From CAWHOW01 sp963831005 (GTDB lineage Bacteria; Bacteroidota; Bacteroidia; Bacteroidales; CG2-30-32-10): a stretch of DNA of 64,000 nucleotides. The notes beneath the pieces were generated by a model. That model saw nothing but the letters and a program-made list of their open reading frames with translations, did not search any database and was not told the DNA's origin. The position numbers and the translations under genes were made by a program. The stretch spans positions 1 through 64,000 of the forward strand of contig CAWHOW010000033.1 in NCBI GenBank assembly GCA_963831005.1. Direction: 5' to 3'. Shown piece after piece: positions 27,358-36,634 of the stretch (position 1 is its first letter; every line of letters begins with the position of its first letter).

Positions 27358-29082
27358 TTATGATTTATGATTTATTGAATTGTAGTAGTCAACAATAGCT
27401 TCGCAAAGCCCTTCGGCATTAGATTTGTTTGCAGTTATCAAAGGTACAACCCCCGTTTCAATAATTGTTTTTGATGTGGTATTGCCAATGCTTGCAACCT
27501 TAAGTCTTTTTAAAATACTCTTATCAATAAATGAAGAGAAATTCTGAAATGTTGAAGGGCTGGTAAAAAGTATAAGGTCGTAAAGATCTTTTTGTACAGT
27601 TTCAAGAACACCTTTATCTGCATGTTCAGGTTTCAATGTATCATAGACATTGATCCTGCTCACTTCATTTCCATTTGTTAACCCATTTAATAAAGTATCA
27701 TTTGCCAGGTTTCCAAAAGCAAGCAATATCTTTAATGAACTTGGTTTTTGCACCTTTGAAAATTGTTCAAGCAATTCTTCTGATGTATTTCCATCACTGA
27801 TGAAATCAGCGGAGAAGCCGTAGTATTCAAGCTCAAGTGCTGTTTTACTGCCAATGGCAGCTATCTTTATTGAGGAAGATAATTCAGTATTTCCTTTAAC
27901 ATCAATAAGATGTTTAAAGAAATTCACTACTCCATTTCTGCTTGTAAAAAATAACCAGTTAAAAGAATTAATGTTTTTTAAAACAATTTTATCGGCATCA
28001 CTTATTTGTGATTGCCTTATTTCTATCATTGGCAATGAAAGAACTTTTGCACCCTGTGCCTGTAATAATCCGGGAAGTGAGTCGTCTGATTCAACAACAC
28101 GGGTAGAGATAATTATTTTATTTTTAAGCTGCAATTCTACTGGCTTTTCAGTAAGATTTACATTCCTAATTATTTCCAGAATTTCTTTGCCACCTTTATT
28201 GTATAAGCTTTTTGCAAGGTTAGTAGATATTTCAACAGCATCTTTTAGGTTGCCATCTGTAGATTCTTTATAATACTGGTTTCCGTCAATACTAGATATA
28301 AAACCAGTTATATGAAATTTATCACCTTCAATTCGGCTGTAGCTTCCAACAGGGATCTGGCATCCACCTTCTAAATTTCTTAGAAATGCCCGTTCGGCTT
28401 CAGTTGTTATCCATGTAGCCTGGTCATTTATTTTAGAAAGTGTCTCTTCAATAAAGGTATCATTATCTCGTATTTCAATGGCTATAGCACCCTGGCTGCA
28501 TGCCGGTATCATAGTTTCAGGAGCGATCAATTCGGAAATATATTCTCCCATTTCAAGCCTTTGCAATCCTGCAGCAGCCATTACCATAACATCGCAGTAA
28601 CCTTCCTGCATCTTACGGATACGTGTGTTCACATTTCCTCTAATTTCAACTATCTTAAAATTCTTGTTTATTCTAAGCAGTTGCGCTTTTCTCCTTAAAC
28701 TGGAAGTCGCAATAACATCTTTAGCAGTAAGATCTGATATTTTTCTGTTATTTGTGCTTACAAGTGCATCACGCGTCTCTCCTCGTTTTAACACAGCGCC
28801 AAGCTTTGCTCCGGCCGGAAATACAGTAGGCAAGTCTTTAAGACTATGGACTGCTAGATCTATCTCATTGTTGAAAAGGGCAATTTCCAGTTCTTTGGTA
28901 AAAAGACCTTTATCGCCTATTTTGGAAAGTGGAACATCAAGAATTATATCCCCCTTGGTTTTAATAATTACAATTTCAAAAGTGATGTGTTTGAAATGTT
29001 CTTCTAATTCCTCTTTTACTCTGTACGCCTGATATAATGCTAATTTACTCCCCCTCGTGCCTATTCTGATAATACTTTTCAT
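27358..29082 (-). CDS. hemCD: Fused hydroxymethylbilane synthase - uroporphyrinogen III synthase
   Basis: 574 residues in one frame. Residues 1-310 are HemC: catalytic Asp83 in AVHSLKDLP and the dipyrromethane-cofactor Cys241 in LEGGCQIPVG, at nearly the same numbers as in E. coli (84 and 242). A short linker (NVNLTEKPVELQLK) leads to a HemD domain at about 320-574 (NKIIISTRVVESDD; FNWLFFTSRNGVVNFF; LILFTSPSTFQNF). HemC builds the linear tetrapyrrole hydroxymethylbilane; HemD closes it with ring D inversion. Fusion would hand over an unstable intermediate directly. HemD is poorly conserved, so its assignment rests on position and on these motifs. It begins 3 bp after hemA. Confidence 0.92.
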   Translation of the reverse strand: MKSIIRIGTRGSKLALYQAYRVKEELEEHFKHITFEIVIIKTKGDIILDVPLSKIGDKGLFTKELEIALFNNEIDLAVHSLKDLPTVFPAGAKLGAVLKRGETRDALVSTNNRKISDLTAKDVIATSSLRRKAQLLRINKNFKIVEIRGNVNTRIRKMQEGYCDVMVMAAAGLQRLEMGEYISELIAPETMIPACSQGAIAIEIRDNDTFIEETLSKINDQATWITTEAERAFLRNLEGGCQIPVGSYSRIEGDKFHITGFISSIDGNQYYKESTDGNLKDAVEISTNLAKSLYNKGGKEILEIIRNVNLTEKPVELQLKNKIIISTRVVESDDSLPGLLQAQGAKVLSLPMIEIRQSQISDADKIVLKNINSFNWLFFTSRNGVVNFFKHLIDVKGNTELSSSIKIAAIGSKTALELEYYGFSADFISDGNTSEELLEQFSKVQKPSSLKILLAFGNLANDTLLNGLTNGNEVSRINVYDTLKPEHADKGVLETVQKDLYDLILFTSPSTFQNFSSFIDKSILKRLKVASIGNTTSKTIIETGVVPLITANKSNAEGLCEAIVDYYNSINHKS

Positions 29083-29084
29083 TA

Positions 29085-30332
29085 TTAATTTTGCTCGAAC
29101 AATTTGTTGACTAAATTAACATATTCCAACTTACGGCCATTATCGGTTATAGAAATCACATTCTTGACCATCATCTGTATAAGTTTGTTTGTAATGATCT
29201 CGCCATATTCGGAAACGGTATCATAATCTGATTGATTATTCTTTTTGAAACCTTCGAATTCGGCTTTGTTTATTTTTTTGAAACGCTTGCTTATCTTTTG
29301 AATGGCAGGGGTCAGATTTCTTGTACAAAGCCATTCGTTGAATTCATTAACACCTGCCTGTATTATTTCTTCAGCGTGGATGATCTTTTCCTGTCTTTTC
29401 TCAACATTGTCAACTATTACATCATTCAAGGCATCTATATCATATACATGTACATTCTCAATTTGATCAACCTCATGCTCAACATTGCGTGGCACAGAAA
29501 GATCAATAAAGAAAAGTGGGTTACCGTTTCGTTTATTCATAGCGTTACGCACCATGCTTTCGGTAAATAAAGCTTTCTTGGAAGCTGTAGAGCTTATTAC
29601 TATATCGTTAGTAAGCAGTAAATCTTCCAGTTTATCAAATTCTTCAGCTTTTCCTTTATACTTTTCGGCAAGTTCTACTGCTTTTTCGTAGGTCCTGTTA
29701 ATAATGGTGAAAAGTGAACAGTCCTTTTTAATAAGGTTTAATAATGTGAGTTCACTTGTCTGACCGGCACCTACTAATAGTACAGGATGTGAACTTAAGT
29801 TATGGAGTTTTTTTCCTGCAAGTTCAACACCGGCGTAGCTGATCGAAACAGCGCCATGATTGATACAGGTTTCTGTTCTTACTTTCTTACCAACTTCAAA
29901 TGCCTTATTAAATAATCGCTGCAAAGAACAGCTAAAGAAATTGTTAGACTCGCTAATACTAACGGCATTTTTTATCTGCCCCACTATCTGATGTTCACCA
30001 AGCGCCATCGAATCAAGTCCTGATACAACCCTGAAAATGTGCTGGGCAACTTCGGTATTGGTCTTATGATAAAAATGATGACGGGCGCTTTCATCAGCTT
30101 TGCGATAATCGAAAAGAGTGTGCCCGACAGTGGCAAATACATTACTTAAATTAATGTCGTCGGCTTCGAAATATATTTCAGTGCGGTTGCAGGTGGAAAG
30201 CACTATAGCTCCCTGAACACCTTTATCCTTAAGCAATGGAACAAATCTTTTAATGTCTTCTTCACAGAAAACAAATTGTTCTCTCACCTCTATTGGTGCT
30301 GATTTATGATTCAATCCAATTAATCCTATCAT
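29085..30332 (-). CDS. hemA: Glutamyl-tRNA reductase
   Basis: 415 residues. Catalytic Cys48 lies in VLSTCNRTEIYFE; GLDSMALGEHQIVGQIK is the family signature, followed by an NADPH-binding domain (VLLVGAGQTSELTLLNL) and a C-terminal dimerisation helix. It reduces glutamyl-tRNA to glutamate-1-semialdehyde, the committed step of the C5 pathway, so it is first in both pathway and operon. On the minus strand a -7-like TACTTTTG lies at 30367-30360, 28 bp ahead of the start, without a clear -33 TTG. No riboswitch or hairpin is seen in the leader. Confidence 0.96.
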   Translation of the reverse strand: MIGLIGLNHKSAPIEVREQFVFCEEDIKRFVPLLKDKGVQGAIVLSTCNRTEIYFEADDINLSNVFATVGHTLFDYRKADESARHHFYHKTNTEVAQHIFRVVSGLDSMALGEHQIVGQIKNAVSISESNNFFSCSLQRLFNKAFEVGKKVRTETCINHGAVSISYAGVELAGKKLHNLSSHPVLLVGAGQTSELTLLNLIKKDCSLFTIINRTYEKAVELAEKYKGKAEEFDKLEDLLLTNDIVISSTASKKALFTESMVRNAMNKRNGNPLFFIDLSVPRNVEHEVDQIENVHVYDIDALNDVIVDNVEKRQEKIIHAEEIIQAGVNEFNEWLCTRNLTPAIQKISKRFKKINKAEFEGFKKNNQSDYDTVSEYGEIITNKLIQMMVKNVISITDNGRKLEYVNLVNKLFEQN

Positions 30333-30845
30333 TAAGCTTGCATTTAAAATTTAATGAAGCAAAAGTAGAAATAGATTCTGAGTATATTCTGAAGTTTTTA
30401 CTCAAAATTCAATTAAATGAATAGAATTATTTTGTTAGGAAAAATGGATGCTGAAATGAAGTAAATATTGTCAGATTCTTGTTCTTTAAAATTAGATTAT
30501 GTGGTTGTTGTACAGGTGTTTAATGTACGCAATATTTTGTTGAAGAAATTGTTGTTATTAACCTCAAACTTATTAAAATTGTAAAATAATAATTACTAAA
30601 AATTTGTTAAATTAAATTTAAACAGGCTCTAAATAATGTTACGTGAAACATATTTCTTTTTTAGATTCCTCATTTCACTTCGTTCCATTCGGAATGACAA
30701 GATTTTGGATGGTTTTGGGAAAAGAAGCGGGGCGGCTTCGCCGCCCCGCTTCTTCTCCTTTCTAACAAATATTACTGTCATTCAGAACAAAGTGAGGAAT
30801 CTTATTAAAAAACAGTAATAAATCATTTGTGCGTAACATGACTTA
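30333..30845. other. Intergenic region between histidine kinase and hemA
   Basis: 513 bp. It holds the hemA promoter region, about 250 bp of AT-rich sequence with no recognised feature, and an inverted-repeat element at 30663-30802. Confidence 0.5.
30663..30802. repeat. Dispersed inverted-repeat element with GC-rich central hairpin
   Basis: Left arm AGATTCCTCATTTCACTTCG... GGAATGACA (30663-30698) pairs imperfectly with the right arm TGTCATTCAGAAC...GTGAGGAATCT (30776-30802). In the middle, 30723-30753, is a very strong hairpin (AGAAGCGGGGCGGC / GCCGCCCCGCTTCT), unusually GC-rich for this genome. It resembles the dispersed palindromic elements with a rest of GAGGAATCT...TGTCATTC found between genes in many genomes. 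No coding sequence. Confidence 0.75.
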
Positions 30846-32117
30846 TTAGATATTTTTTTTAAGATTTACTTTCATACAATGCATTTCATTTTTATAGTCA
30901 TATTCCACACTAAAGCCATACACTTCGCATATCTTTAAAACAATGGCTAAGCCCAGTCCCAATGAGTCACTGGATGAAGATGATTTATGAAAACGTTTAA
31001 AAAGAATATCCTTGTCTATCTTATTTTTCAAACCTGTATTTGAAATTACTATCTGTTCTTTATAGAAATCAATTATTAGTTTCCCGCCTACAACATTATG
31101 CCTGATAGCATTCTTGATCAGGTTGGAAAGCATTATCTCGGCAAGATAAGGGTTCATCATTATTGTCAAAGGCTCGGAGAAATTCTTTACAATACTGATA
31201 TTTTTAGAAAGTATCAGATCTTCCAGTATCTCGAGTTGTACTTCTATAAGATGTCGCGGTTCTACTTGTTTCGATTCGGGGAACTGCCGGTTTTCTATCT
31301 TGGACAATAGTATAAGCGAATTGTTCAGTTTTGAAAGTCTGTTAGAAGCTTCATAGGCATCGGATACTGCTTTTAATTGTGCCTCCTTCAGATCGCCTGA
31401 TTGCAGTAGTATCTCCATTTTAGCGTTGATGATTGCAAGAGGAGTCTGTATCTCGTGCGAAGCATTTTCTGTGTATTCCTTCAGGTTAATATAATCGGTC
31501 TTTATCTTTTCAGTCATGGCAAGTAAAACCTTATTTAACTCGTCGAACTCTTTGACATCTGACTTTTTCAATGAGAATTGTTCATGCGAATCAAGGTTGT
31601 ATTTCTTTATTTTATCTATGGTATCATAAAACACATTCCATGCCCTAAGCGTGGAACGGCGGTTCAATAACAATAGTAAAATGATGATGATAAATATTAA
31701 AATGGTCATCATGAGGAAAATCTTTACTATAAGGTCATCCGATTCTTCCAAGGATCTAAATATCCGCAAATGATAATTACGCCCCTTGTATGTTGTAGTG
31801 AACTGTAATTGGCGATAGACCTTATGCCTTTTCTCAATCTTATTAAATATTAGTGTATCAGAATAACCTTGCGATATATGAGCATTCTTATCAATTTGGC
31901 TAATGATGACCTGTTCGCTTATACGTTCGGGTACCCTTGCTGTAAATATGGAGGAATCGAACTGGTGAATGATGGCGGTTTTCCGCTTGCTAAGCTCAAG
32001 GTTCACGTTATTATACACTTCTTGCCGTAGTAAATAATAAAAGGCAAATATCCCGAACAAGAAGATGAACAGTGAAATGGATAAAAAGTTGAGGTTAGTT
32101 TTAGTTAATAGCTTCAC
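30846..32117 (-). CDS. Sensor histidine kinase
   Basis: 423 residues. Two membrane helices (about 11-30 and 130-151) flank a sensor domain of about 100 residues outside the membrane. A linker leads to the HisKA dimerisation domain with phospho-acceptor His221 (ENASHEIQTPLAII), then an HATPase_c domain with the N box (MLSNLIKNAIRHN) and G box (SLGLGLAIVLKI). It autophosphorylates and passes the phosphate to the response regulator whose gene overlaps it by 4 bp. The ligand is unknown. In Bacteroidota such orphan-operon pairs often control neighbouring genes, but no target is evident. Confidence 0.93.
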   Translation of the reverse strand: MKLLTKTNLNFLSISLFIFLFGIFAFYYLLRQEVYNNVNLELSKRKTAIIHQFDSSIFTARVPERISEQVIISQIDKNAHISQGYSDTLIFNKIEKRHKVYRQLQFTTTYKGRNYHLRIFRSLEESDDLIVKIFLMMTILIFIIIILLLLLNRRSTLRAWNVFYDTIDKIKKYNLDSHEQFSLKKSDVKEFDELNKVLLAMTEKIKTDYINLKEYTENASHEIQTPLAIINAKMEILLQSGDLKEAQLKAVSDAYEASNRLSKLNNSLILLSKIENRQFPESKQVEPRHLIEVQLEILEDLILSKNISIVKNFSEPLTIMMNPYLAEIMLSNLIKNAIRHNVVGGKLIIDFYKEQIVISNTGLKNKIDKDILFKRFHKSSSSSDSLGLGLAIVLKICEVYGFSVEYDYKNEMHCMKVNLKKNI

Positions 32118-32791
32118 GACAGATCGAATTTATATCCAACACCGTAAACTGTTTTTATGTAATCTTCGCAACCCTGCTTGATCAACTTGTTTCGCAGGTT
32201 TTTGATATGTGTATAAAGAAAATCGTACGAATCGTTCATGTCCATATAATCGCCCCAGAGGTGTTCAGCTATGCCCATTTTGGTAAGCACCTTGTTCTTA
32301 TTTGTCATGAAGAATATCAGCAGTTCGTATTCTTTTTTTGTCAGTATTACTTCTCTATCGTGAACAAACACGCGGTGTTCGTCGAGCATGAATTTAATTT
32401 CATTCAGCACAAGCTGGTTGCTGCCACTGAAATTAAGCCTGCGGTTGATAGATTTTAGCTGTGCATTGAGTTCGGCAAGCTGAAAGGGTTTGGTAAGGTA
32501 ACTGTCGGCGCCTGTTTCAAGTCCTTCTATACGGTTCTCCAAAGAATTCCTTGCCGAAATGATAATGATGCCTGTACCTGCCGATCTTTTCTTAAGCAGG
32601 GTGATAAGGTCAAGTCCGCTTCCATCTGGAAGGTTGATATCCACCACCAGGCAATCGTATTGGTAAAGCTCTATTTTTTCGATGGCATCAGAATACAGGA
32701 AAACGCCTTCGCACACATGGCCTTCATCCGTAAGGTATTCCAGAACAGATTCCGCTAAAGCTTTTTCATCCTCAACCAGTAGTATTTTCAT
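32114..32791 (-). CDS. OmpR-family response regulator
   Basis: 225 residues. The receiver domain (1-115) has acidic pocket Glu7/Asp8, phospho-acceptor Asp51 (VVDINLPDGSG) and Lys101 (YLTKPF). The C-terminal winged helix (about 130-225; LTKKEYELLIFFM, IKTVYGVGYKF) is the OmpR/PhoB type DNA-binding domain. Its stop overlaps the kinase start (ATGA), so it is the first gene of the two-component operon. No palindromic operator is evident upstream. Confidence 0.95.
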   Translation of the reverse strand: MKILLVEDEKALAESVLEYLTDEGHVCEGVFLYSDAIEKIELYQYDCLVVDINLPDGSGLDLITLLKKRSAGTGIIIISARNSLENRIEGLETGADSYLTKPFQLAELNAQLKSINRRLNFSGSNQLVLNEIKFMLDEHRVFVHDREVILTKKEYELLIFFMTNKNKVLTKMGIAEHLWGDYMDMNDSYDFLYTHIKNLRNKLIKQGCEDYIKTVYGVGYKFDLS

Positions 32792-32963
32792 TTTTTAATA
32801 AAGAAAACTCTTTGAACAATACATTTATATGGATACAAAGTTACAATGTTTTTGAACTTCGAGAAAGGAATCGGTAAAATCTGATAATAATTATTTTCCA
32901 TAAAGTTACTAATGTTATTTCATTTTAAAATTATATCTTGCAGGCTAATTAAAACTTTATGCT

Positions 32964-35927
32964 ATGAAAAAAATATTCCTGTTCGCGACCATCTTAGTTG
33001 TTGGTTTGTCAATTTCAACTGTCTTTGCACAGGTGCCGCAGTCATTCAATTACCAAGCTGTAGCAAGAGATAATTCGGGTAATTTACTGGCAATGCAAGC
33101 TGTTGGTATTAAAATTATCATACATCAGGGATCGGCAGTAGGAACAACGGTATATACAGAGACTTTTACACCTTCAACTAACCTATTCGGTTTATTTACA
33201 ATTGCTATAGGAACAGGAACGGTAGTGTCAGGTGATTTTAGTTCTATCGCATGGAGTTCAGGTAATTACTGGTTGCAGGTACAAATGGATCCTTTAGGAG
33301 GGACTTCTTATACAGATATGGGAACTACTCAATTATTATCTGTTCCTTTTGCCATGTATGCAAATAATTCAGGAACTGGAGGAGCAACAGGCACTATCGG
33401 ACCGACTGGAAATGACGGAGGTACCGGACCACAAGGGCCGACAGGAAACGATGGCAATACTGGAGCAACCGGACCTCAGGGACCAACAGGAACTGATGGC
33501 ACTACAGGTTCTCAGGGGATACAAGGTAATACAGGACCAACAGGTTCTCAAGGCATTCAAGGAATTCAGGGTAATACAGGTTCACAAGGTGTTCAAGGTA
33601 TACAAGGAATAACCGGACCAATGGGAACAGCAGGAACTGATGGAACAAGTGGTATTACAGGAGCTACAGGATCTATCGGTCCAACAGGGGCGAATGGAAC
33701 AAATGGAGTGACTGGTGCAACTGGGGCTGATTCTTCAGTTCCAGGCCCAACAGGGCCACAAGGTCTTACAGGTCCAACTGGTACAACCGGACCTCTTGTA
33801 ATAGGAACAGCCGGGCAAACGCTTAGAAATGATGGTAGCACATGGGTTGCTAACAGCAATTTATTCAATGATGGAACAAAGATTGGTATTGGAACCACTT
33901 CACCCAGCTATAAATTAGATATAAATGGCAACACTTCTGTTACAGGTCAATTTCAGACAAATACAATTAATTTCAATCCGTCAAACTGGTCATGGTTCGG
34001 ATTTTTAAATGGTAATGAAATTTTATACAATAATGGTAACCAGCTTGAATTACATCAAATTTTAAGTATCTGGTCAAATACTGTCCCTCTGAATTTTTAT
34101 AACCAATCAGCAGTAATATTTAATGCAGGCAATGTGGGTATAGGAACTGCAAGTCCTTCTGCTAAGCTTGAAGTAAACGGCACAGTGAAGATAACCGATG
34201 GAACACAAGGCTTGAACAAAGTGCTTACCTCTGATGCCAGTGGTTTTGCCAGCTGGCAATCTACAAGTGCAACCGCATGGAGTCTTTTAGGAAATGCAGG
34301 AACTGTGGATGGTACAAACTTTATGGGAACTACTGATAATGTACCATTGAATTTTATGGTAAATAATCAAGAATCGGGAAGAATAGATCCTAACGGCCCT
34401 GTATTTCTGGGTTATCAGTCAGGTTACAATAATTCTTCCGTTGGAAGTAGCTTTATAGGTTATCAATCCGGTTATTCAAACACAAGCGGAACTGAAAATA
34501 CCAGCCTTGGTTATCAGGCTCTGTACTCAAATAATACCGGTGATTATAATACAGCTATCGGCTTCCAGACACTGCAAAACAGCACTGCACAAGGTTATAA
34601 TACCGGAATTGGTTGTATCGTTCTTAAGAACAATACCAGCGGTAATTGGAATAGTGCCATTGGGGTTGGAGCTCTAAACTTGAACACTTCAGGAAGCAGC
34701 AACACAGCTCTGGGCGCTATCACTTTGCAGAATAATTTAAGTGGCTCAAATAATACTGCTGTCGGATATGCTGCTCTTATTTATAATACAACTGGAGAAA
34801 ATAACACTGCTACAGGATTATCGTCATTACAAACCAGCACTACAGGAAGCAATAATACAGCTTACGGATACCAAGCAGGTTATAGCAACAACATTGGTTC
34901 TGGAAATGTTTTTCTCGGTTACCAGGCTGGATTTAATGAAACGGGTTCAAACAAATTATACATAGCAAATAGCAACATCGACCCACCTTTGATTTATGGT
35001 GATTTTTCAACAGGAGCAGTAGGCATTGGAACAACTGATCCTACTTCAGCCTATTCGTCTCCTACAAAACTTTTTGTCAATGGAGGAACAATTATCAATC
35101 TCAACAGCGGTTCAGAAAGATTTACTGTTACACCTCAATCAAATATTACTCCCGGCTATTCTTCATTTTTGTTGATAAATCCTTCATCTGTAGCCCTTAC
35201 TACAGGCGAAGCATTGGGTAAGATACATCTTCAGAATTCTTCCAGCACCATACCTGCTTTCTGGATAGTGAATGAAGGTAGCGGAGATTTCATTGGTATG
35301 GGTCACACTAATAATTATAACAGCGCAACTTTTGTTGTCAAGAATTCAGGCAATGTTGGTATAGGAACAACAACCCCTGCAACAAAACTGGATGTGAACG
35401 GAGATGTAACGGTCAGGGGTAATTTATATGCTCCCGGAACTGCAGTGCAGACCATAGTGAAAACCTGCGATTCAACATCTGCCTTAAATACAACAACATT
35501 TACAGAAGTAGATACTAATTATCGAATAAGCATTGTTCCTAAATTTGCCAATAGTATTTTCCTTATCGAATATAACTTCCCGGTGAATACCTACATGGCA
35601 ACAAATACTGTTTTCCAGATGCAGATGATTAGAAATATAGGGATTGCTGACACGGCAATAGGTATAGGACCTGCCAATGGAACAAGGAACAGGACCACTT
35701 ATGTTAGCCGACCTAATAACGGAACAGATATTAACGACCTGCAGAATGTATATATGGTTGCGAAAGATGCCGGCTTAACGCCCGGCACAACTTATACGTA
35801 TGGATTTAAATACCGCAGGGAAACCGGAGGCAGCGGAACCTGTTATTTCAACTACAGTTATGGTGATTCTCCAGCTTACGGATTCAGCGGTATTATGACC
35901 ATGAAAATTACTGAAATTGCACAATAA
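32964..35927 (+). CDS. Large collagen-like surface protein with YadA-head-like repeats
   Basis: 987 residues. Signal peptide ending VFAQ; an N-terminal module (about 24-133, VPQSFNYQAVARDNSGNLL ... SVPFAMYANN) that is clearly related to that of the multihaem cytochrome at 15339; a collagen-like Gly-X-Y run (about 138-280, GPTGNDG / GPQGPTG / GIQGNTG) broken only briefly; then KLDINGNTSVTG-type and GIGTTSPS-type repeats of phage-tail or adhesin kind; and left-handed beta-roll head repeats around 480-650 (NTAIGFQTLQN, NTAVGYAALIYN, NTAYGYQAGYSN), as in trimeric autotransporter heads. The C-terminus (about 820-987) is a compact domain without T9SS motif. It is probably a trimeric fibrous surface protein; function unknown. 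Confidence 0.85.
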   Translation: MKKIFLFATILVVGLSISTVFAQVPQSFNYQAVARDNSGNLLAMQAVGIKIIIHQGSAVGTTVYTETFTPSTNLFGLFTIAIGTGTVVSGDFSSIAWSSGNYWLQVQMDPLGGTSYTDMGTTQLLSVPFAMYANNSGTGGATGTIGPTGNDGGTGPQGPTGNDGNTGATGPQGPTGTDGTTGSQGIQGNTGPTGSQGIQGIQGNTGSQGVQGIQGITGPMGTAGTDGTSGITGATGSIGPTGANGTNGVTGATGADSSVPGPTGPQGLTGPTGTTGPLVIGTAGQTLRNDGSTWVANSNLFNDGTKIGIGTTSPSYKLDINGNTSVTGQFQTNTINFNPSNWSWFGFLNGNEILYNNGNQLELHQILSIWSNTVPLNFYNQSAVIFNAGNVGIGTASPSAKLEVNGTVKITDGTQGLNKVLTSDASGFASWQSTSATAWSLLGNAGTVDGTNFMGTTDNVPLNFMVNNQESGRIDPNGPVFLGYQSGYNNSSVGSSFIGYQSGYSNTSGTENTSLGYQALYSNNTGDYNTAIGFQTLQNSTAQGYNTGIGCIVLKNNTSGNWNSAIGVGALNLNTSGSSNTALGAITLQNNLSGSNNTAVGYAALIYNTTGENNTATGLSSLQTSTTGSNNTAYGYQAGYSNNIGSGNVFLGYQAGFNETGSNKLYIANSNIDPPLIYGDFSTGAVGIGTTDPTSAYSSPTKLFVNGGTIINLNSGSERFTVTPQSNITPGYSSFLLINPSSVALTTGEALGKIHLQNSSSTIPAFWIVNEGSGDFIGMGHTNNYNSATFVVKNSGNVGIGTTTPATKLDVNGDVTVRGNLYAPGTAVQTIVKTCDSTSALNTTTFTEVDTNYRISIVPKFANSIFLIEYNFPVNTYMATNTVFQMQMIRNIGIADTAIGIGPANGTRNRTTYVSRPNNGTDINDLQNVYMVAKDAGLTPGTTYTYGFKYRRETGGSGTCYFNYSYGDSPAYGFSGIMTMKITEIAQ

Positions 35928-36033
35928 GCAATAATTACTTTCTTAAATTTTTGAAAGCATTAGTGTCTCTTTCAAAAAGGGGGCGTTTTTTTGATTTCAC
36001 TTTATAATTTCATCCTCAAAAAGATAGGGTGCT

Positions 36034-36318
36034 ATGGTTAGCGCCAAAGGAGTTATCCCTGCAAAAGGAAACTGTCTGGATTTTTTTTCATTAGAATGCA
36101 CTATTGAACTTACAGACCTTACCAGCGGAAACATACTGGCTATTAACCATTCTTGTATTTTACACGTAGGGCATGGCAGCAAAACCCCAGTAATTACCCC
36201 TGCTTTACTTAAAAAAGCCACCTTAATGGCTGCAAGCAAAAAGAAACATCCGGTATTTAACATCACTATTCCCGACCCTTATGCATGGGATGGATGGATA
36301 TATATAGTTATTCAGTAG
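36034..36318 (+). CDS. Small hypothetical protein
   Basis: 94 residues beginning MVSAKGVIPAKG and ending with a Trp-rich DAWDGWIYIVIQ-like tail (DPYAWDGWIYIVIQ). No signal peptide and no recognised domain. Plus-strand reading is preferred over the overlapping minus-strand frame (35997-36266) because of its balanced composition and the terminator that follows it. It may be a stand-alone small protein; no function can be given. Confidence 0.45.
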   Translation: MVSAKGVIPAKGNCLDFFSLECTIELTDLTSGNILAINHSCILHVGHGSKTPVITPALLKKATLMAASKKKHPVFNITIPDPYAWDGWIYIVIQ

Positions 36319-36354
36319 TTAGTTTGGAGTTGTGAGTTTGGAGTTAGGAGTTAG

Positions 36355-36380
36355 AACCTGCTGAAAGGCAGGTTTTTTTA
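36355..36380 (+). terminator. Rho-independent terminator
   Basis: Stem AACCTGC / GCAGGTT with a TTTTTT tail, after the small hypothetical gene. Confidence 0.75.
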
Positions 36381-36424
36381 TGCCCTCTCCCGGCTTTTTA
36401 CTAAAAATGCCCCAAAAACTGTAA

Positions 36425-36634
36425 TAGTTTGTGCATGTATTTAAATAGTTTGCGCAAGTATTTAAATAGTCTCTGCAAGTATTTAAATAGTTTGTGCATG
36501 TATTTAAATAGTTTGAGCATGTATTTAAATAGTCTCTGCATGTATTTAAATAGTTTGTGCAAGTATTTAAATAGTTTGTGCATGTATTTAAATAGTTACC
36601 GCAAGTATTTAAATAGTTTGTGCAAGTGTTACAA
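36425..36634. repeat. Tandem array C: ten units of exactly 21 bp
   Basis: Units begin every 21 bp from 36425 to 36614. The core is TAGTTTGTGCATGTATTTAA followed by A; variation is at the TTTGTG/CTCTG and CATG/CAAG positions. The array is framed by GAGTTTGGAGTT-type sequence on the left and CCAAATTCC-type sequence on the right. Both strands carry open frames through the array, which I attribute to the period. Confidence 0.95.

Noticed and set aside
30333..30500. Riboswitch or haem-responsive leader before hemA
   Set aside because: No conserved pairing or known motif is visible in the short leader.
33593..33898. Minus-strand Pro/Val-rich frame in the collagen region (also 15734-15976)
   Set aside because: It is the antisense of Gly-X-Y codons, a known by-product of collagen-like genes.
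35997..36266. Minus-strand frame opposite the small hypothetical gene
   Set aside because: The plus-strand frame has a terminator at its end and a more natural composition.
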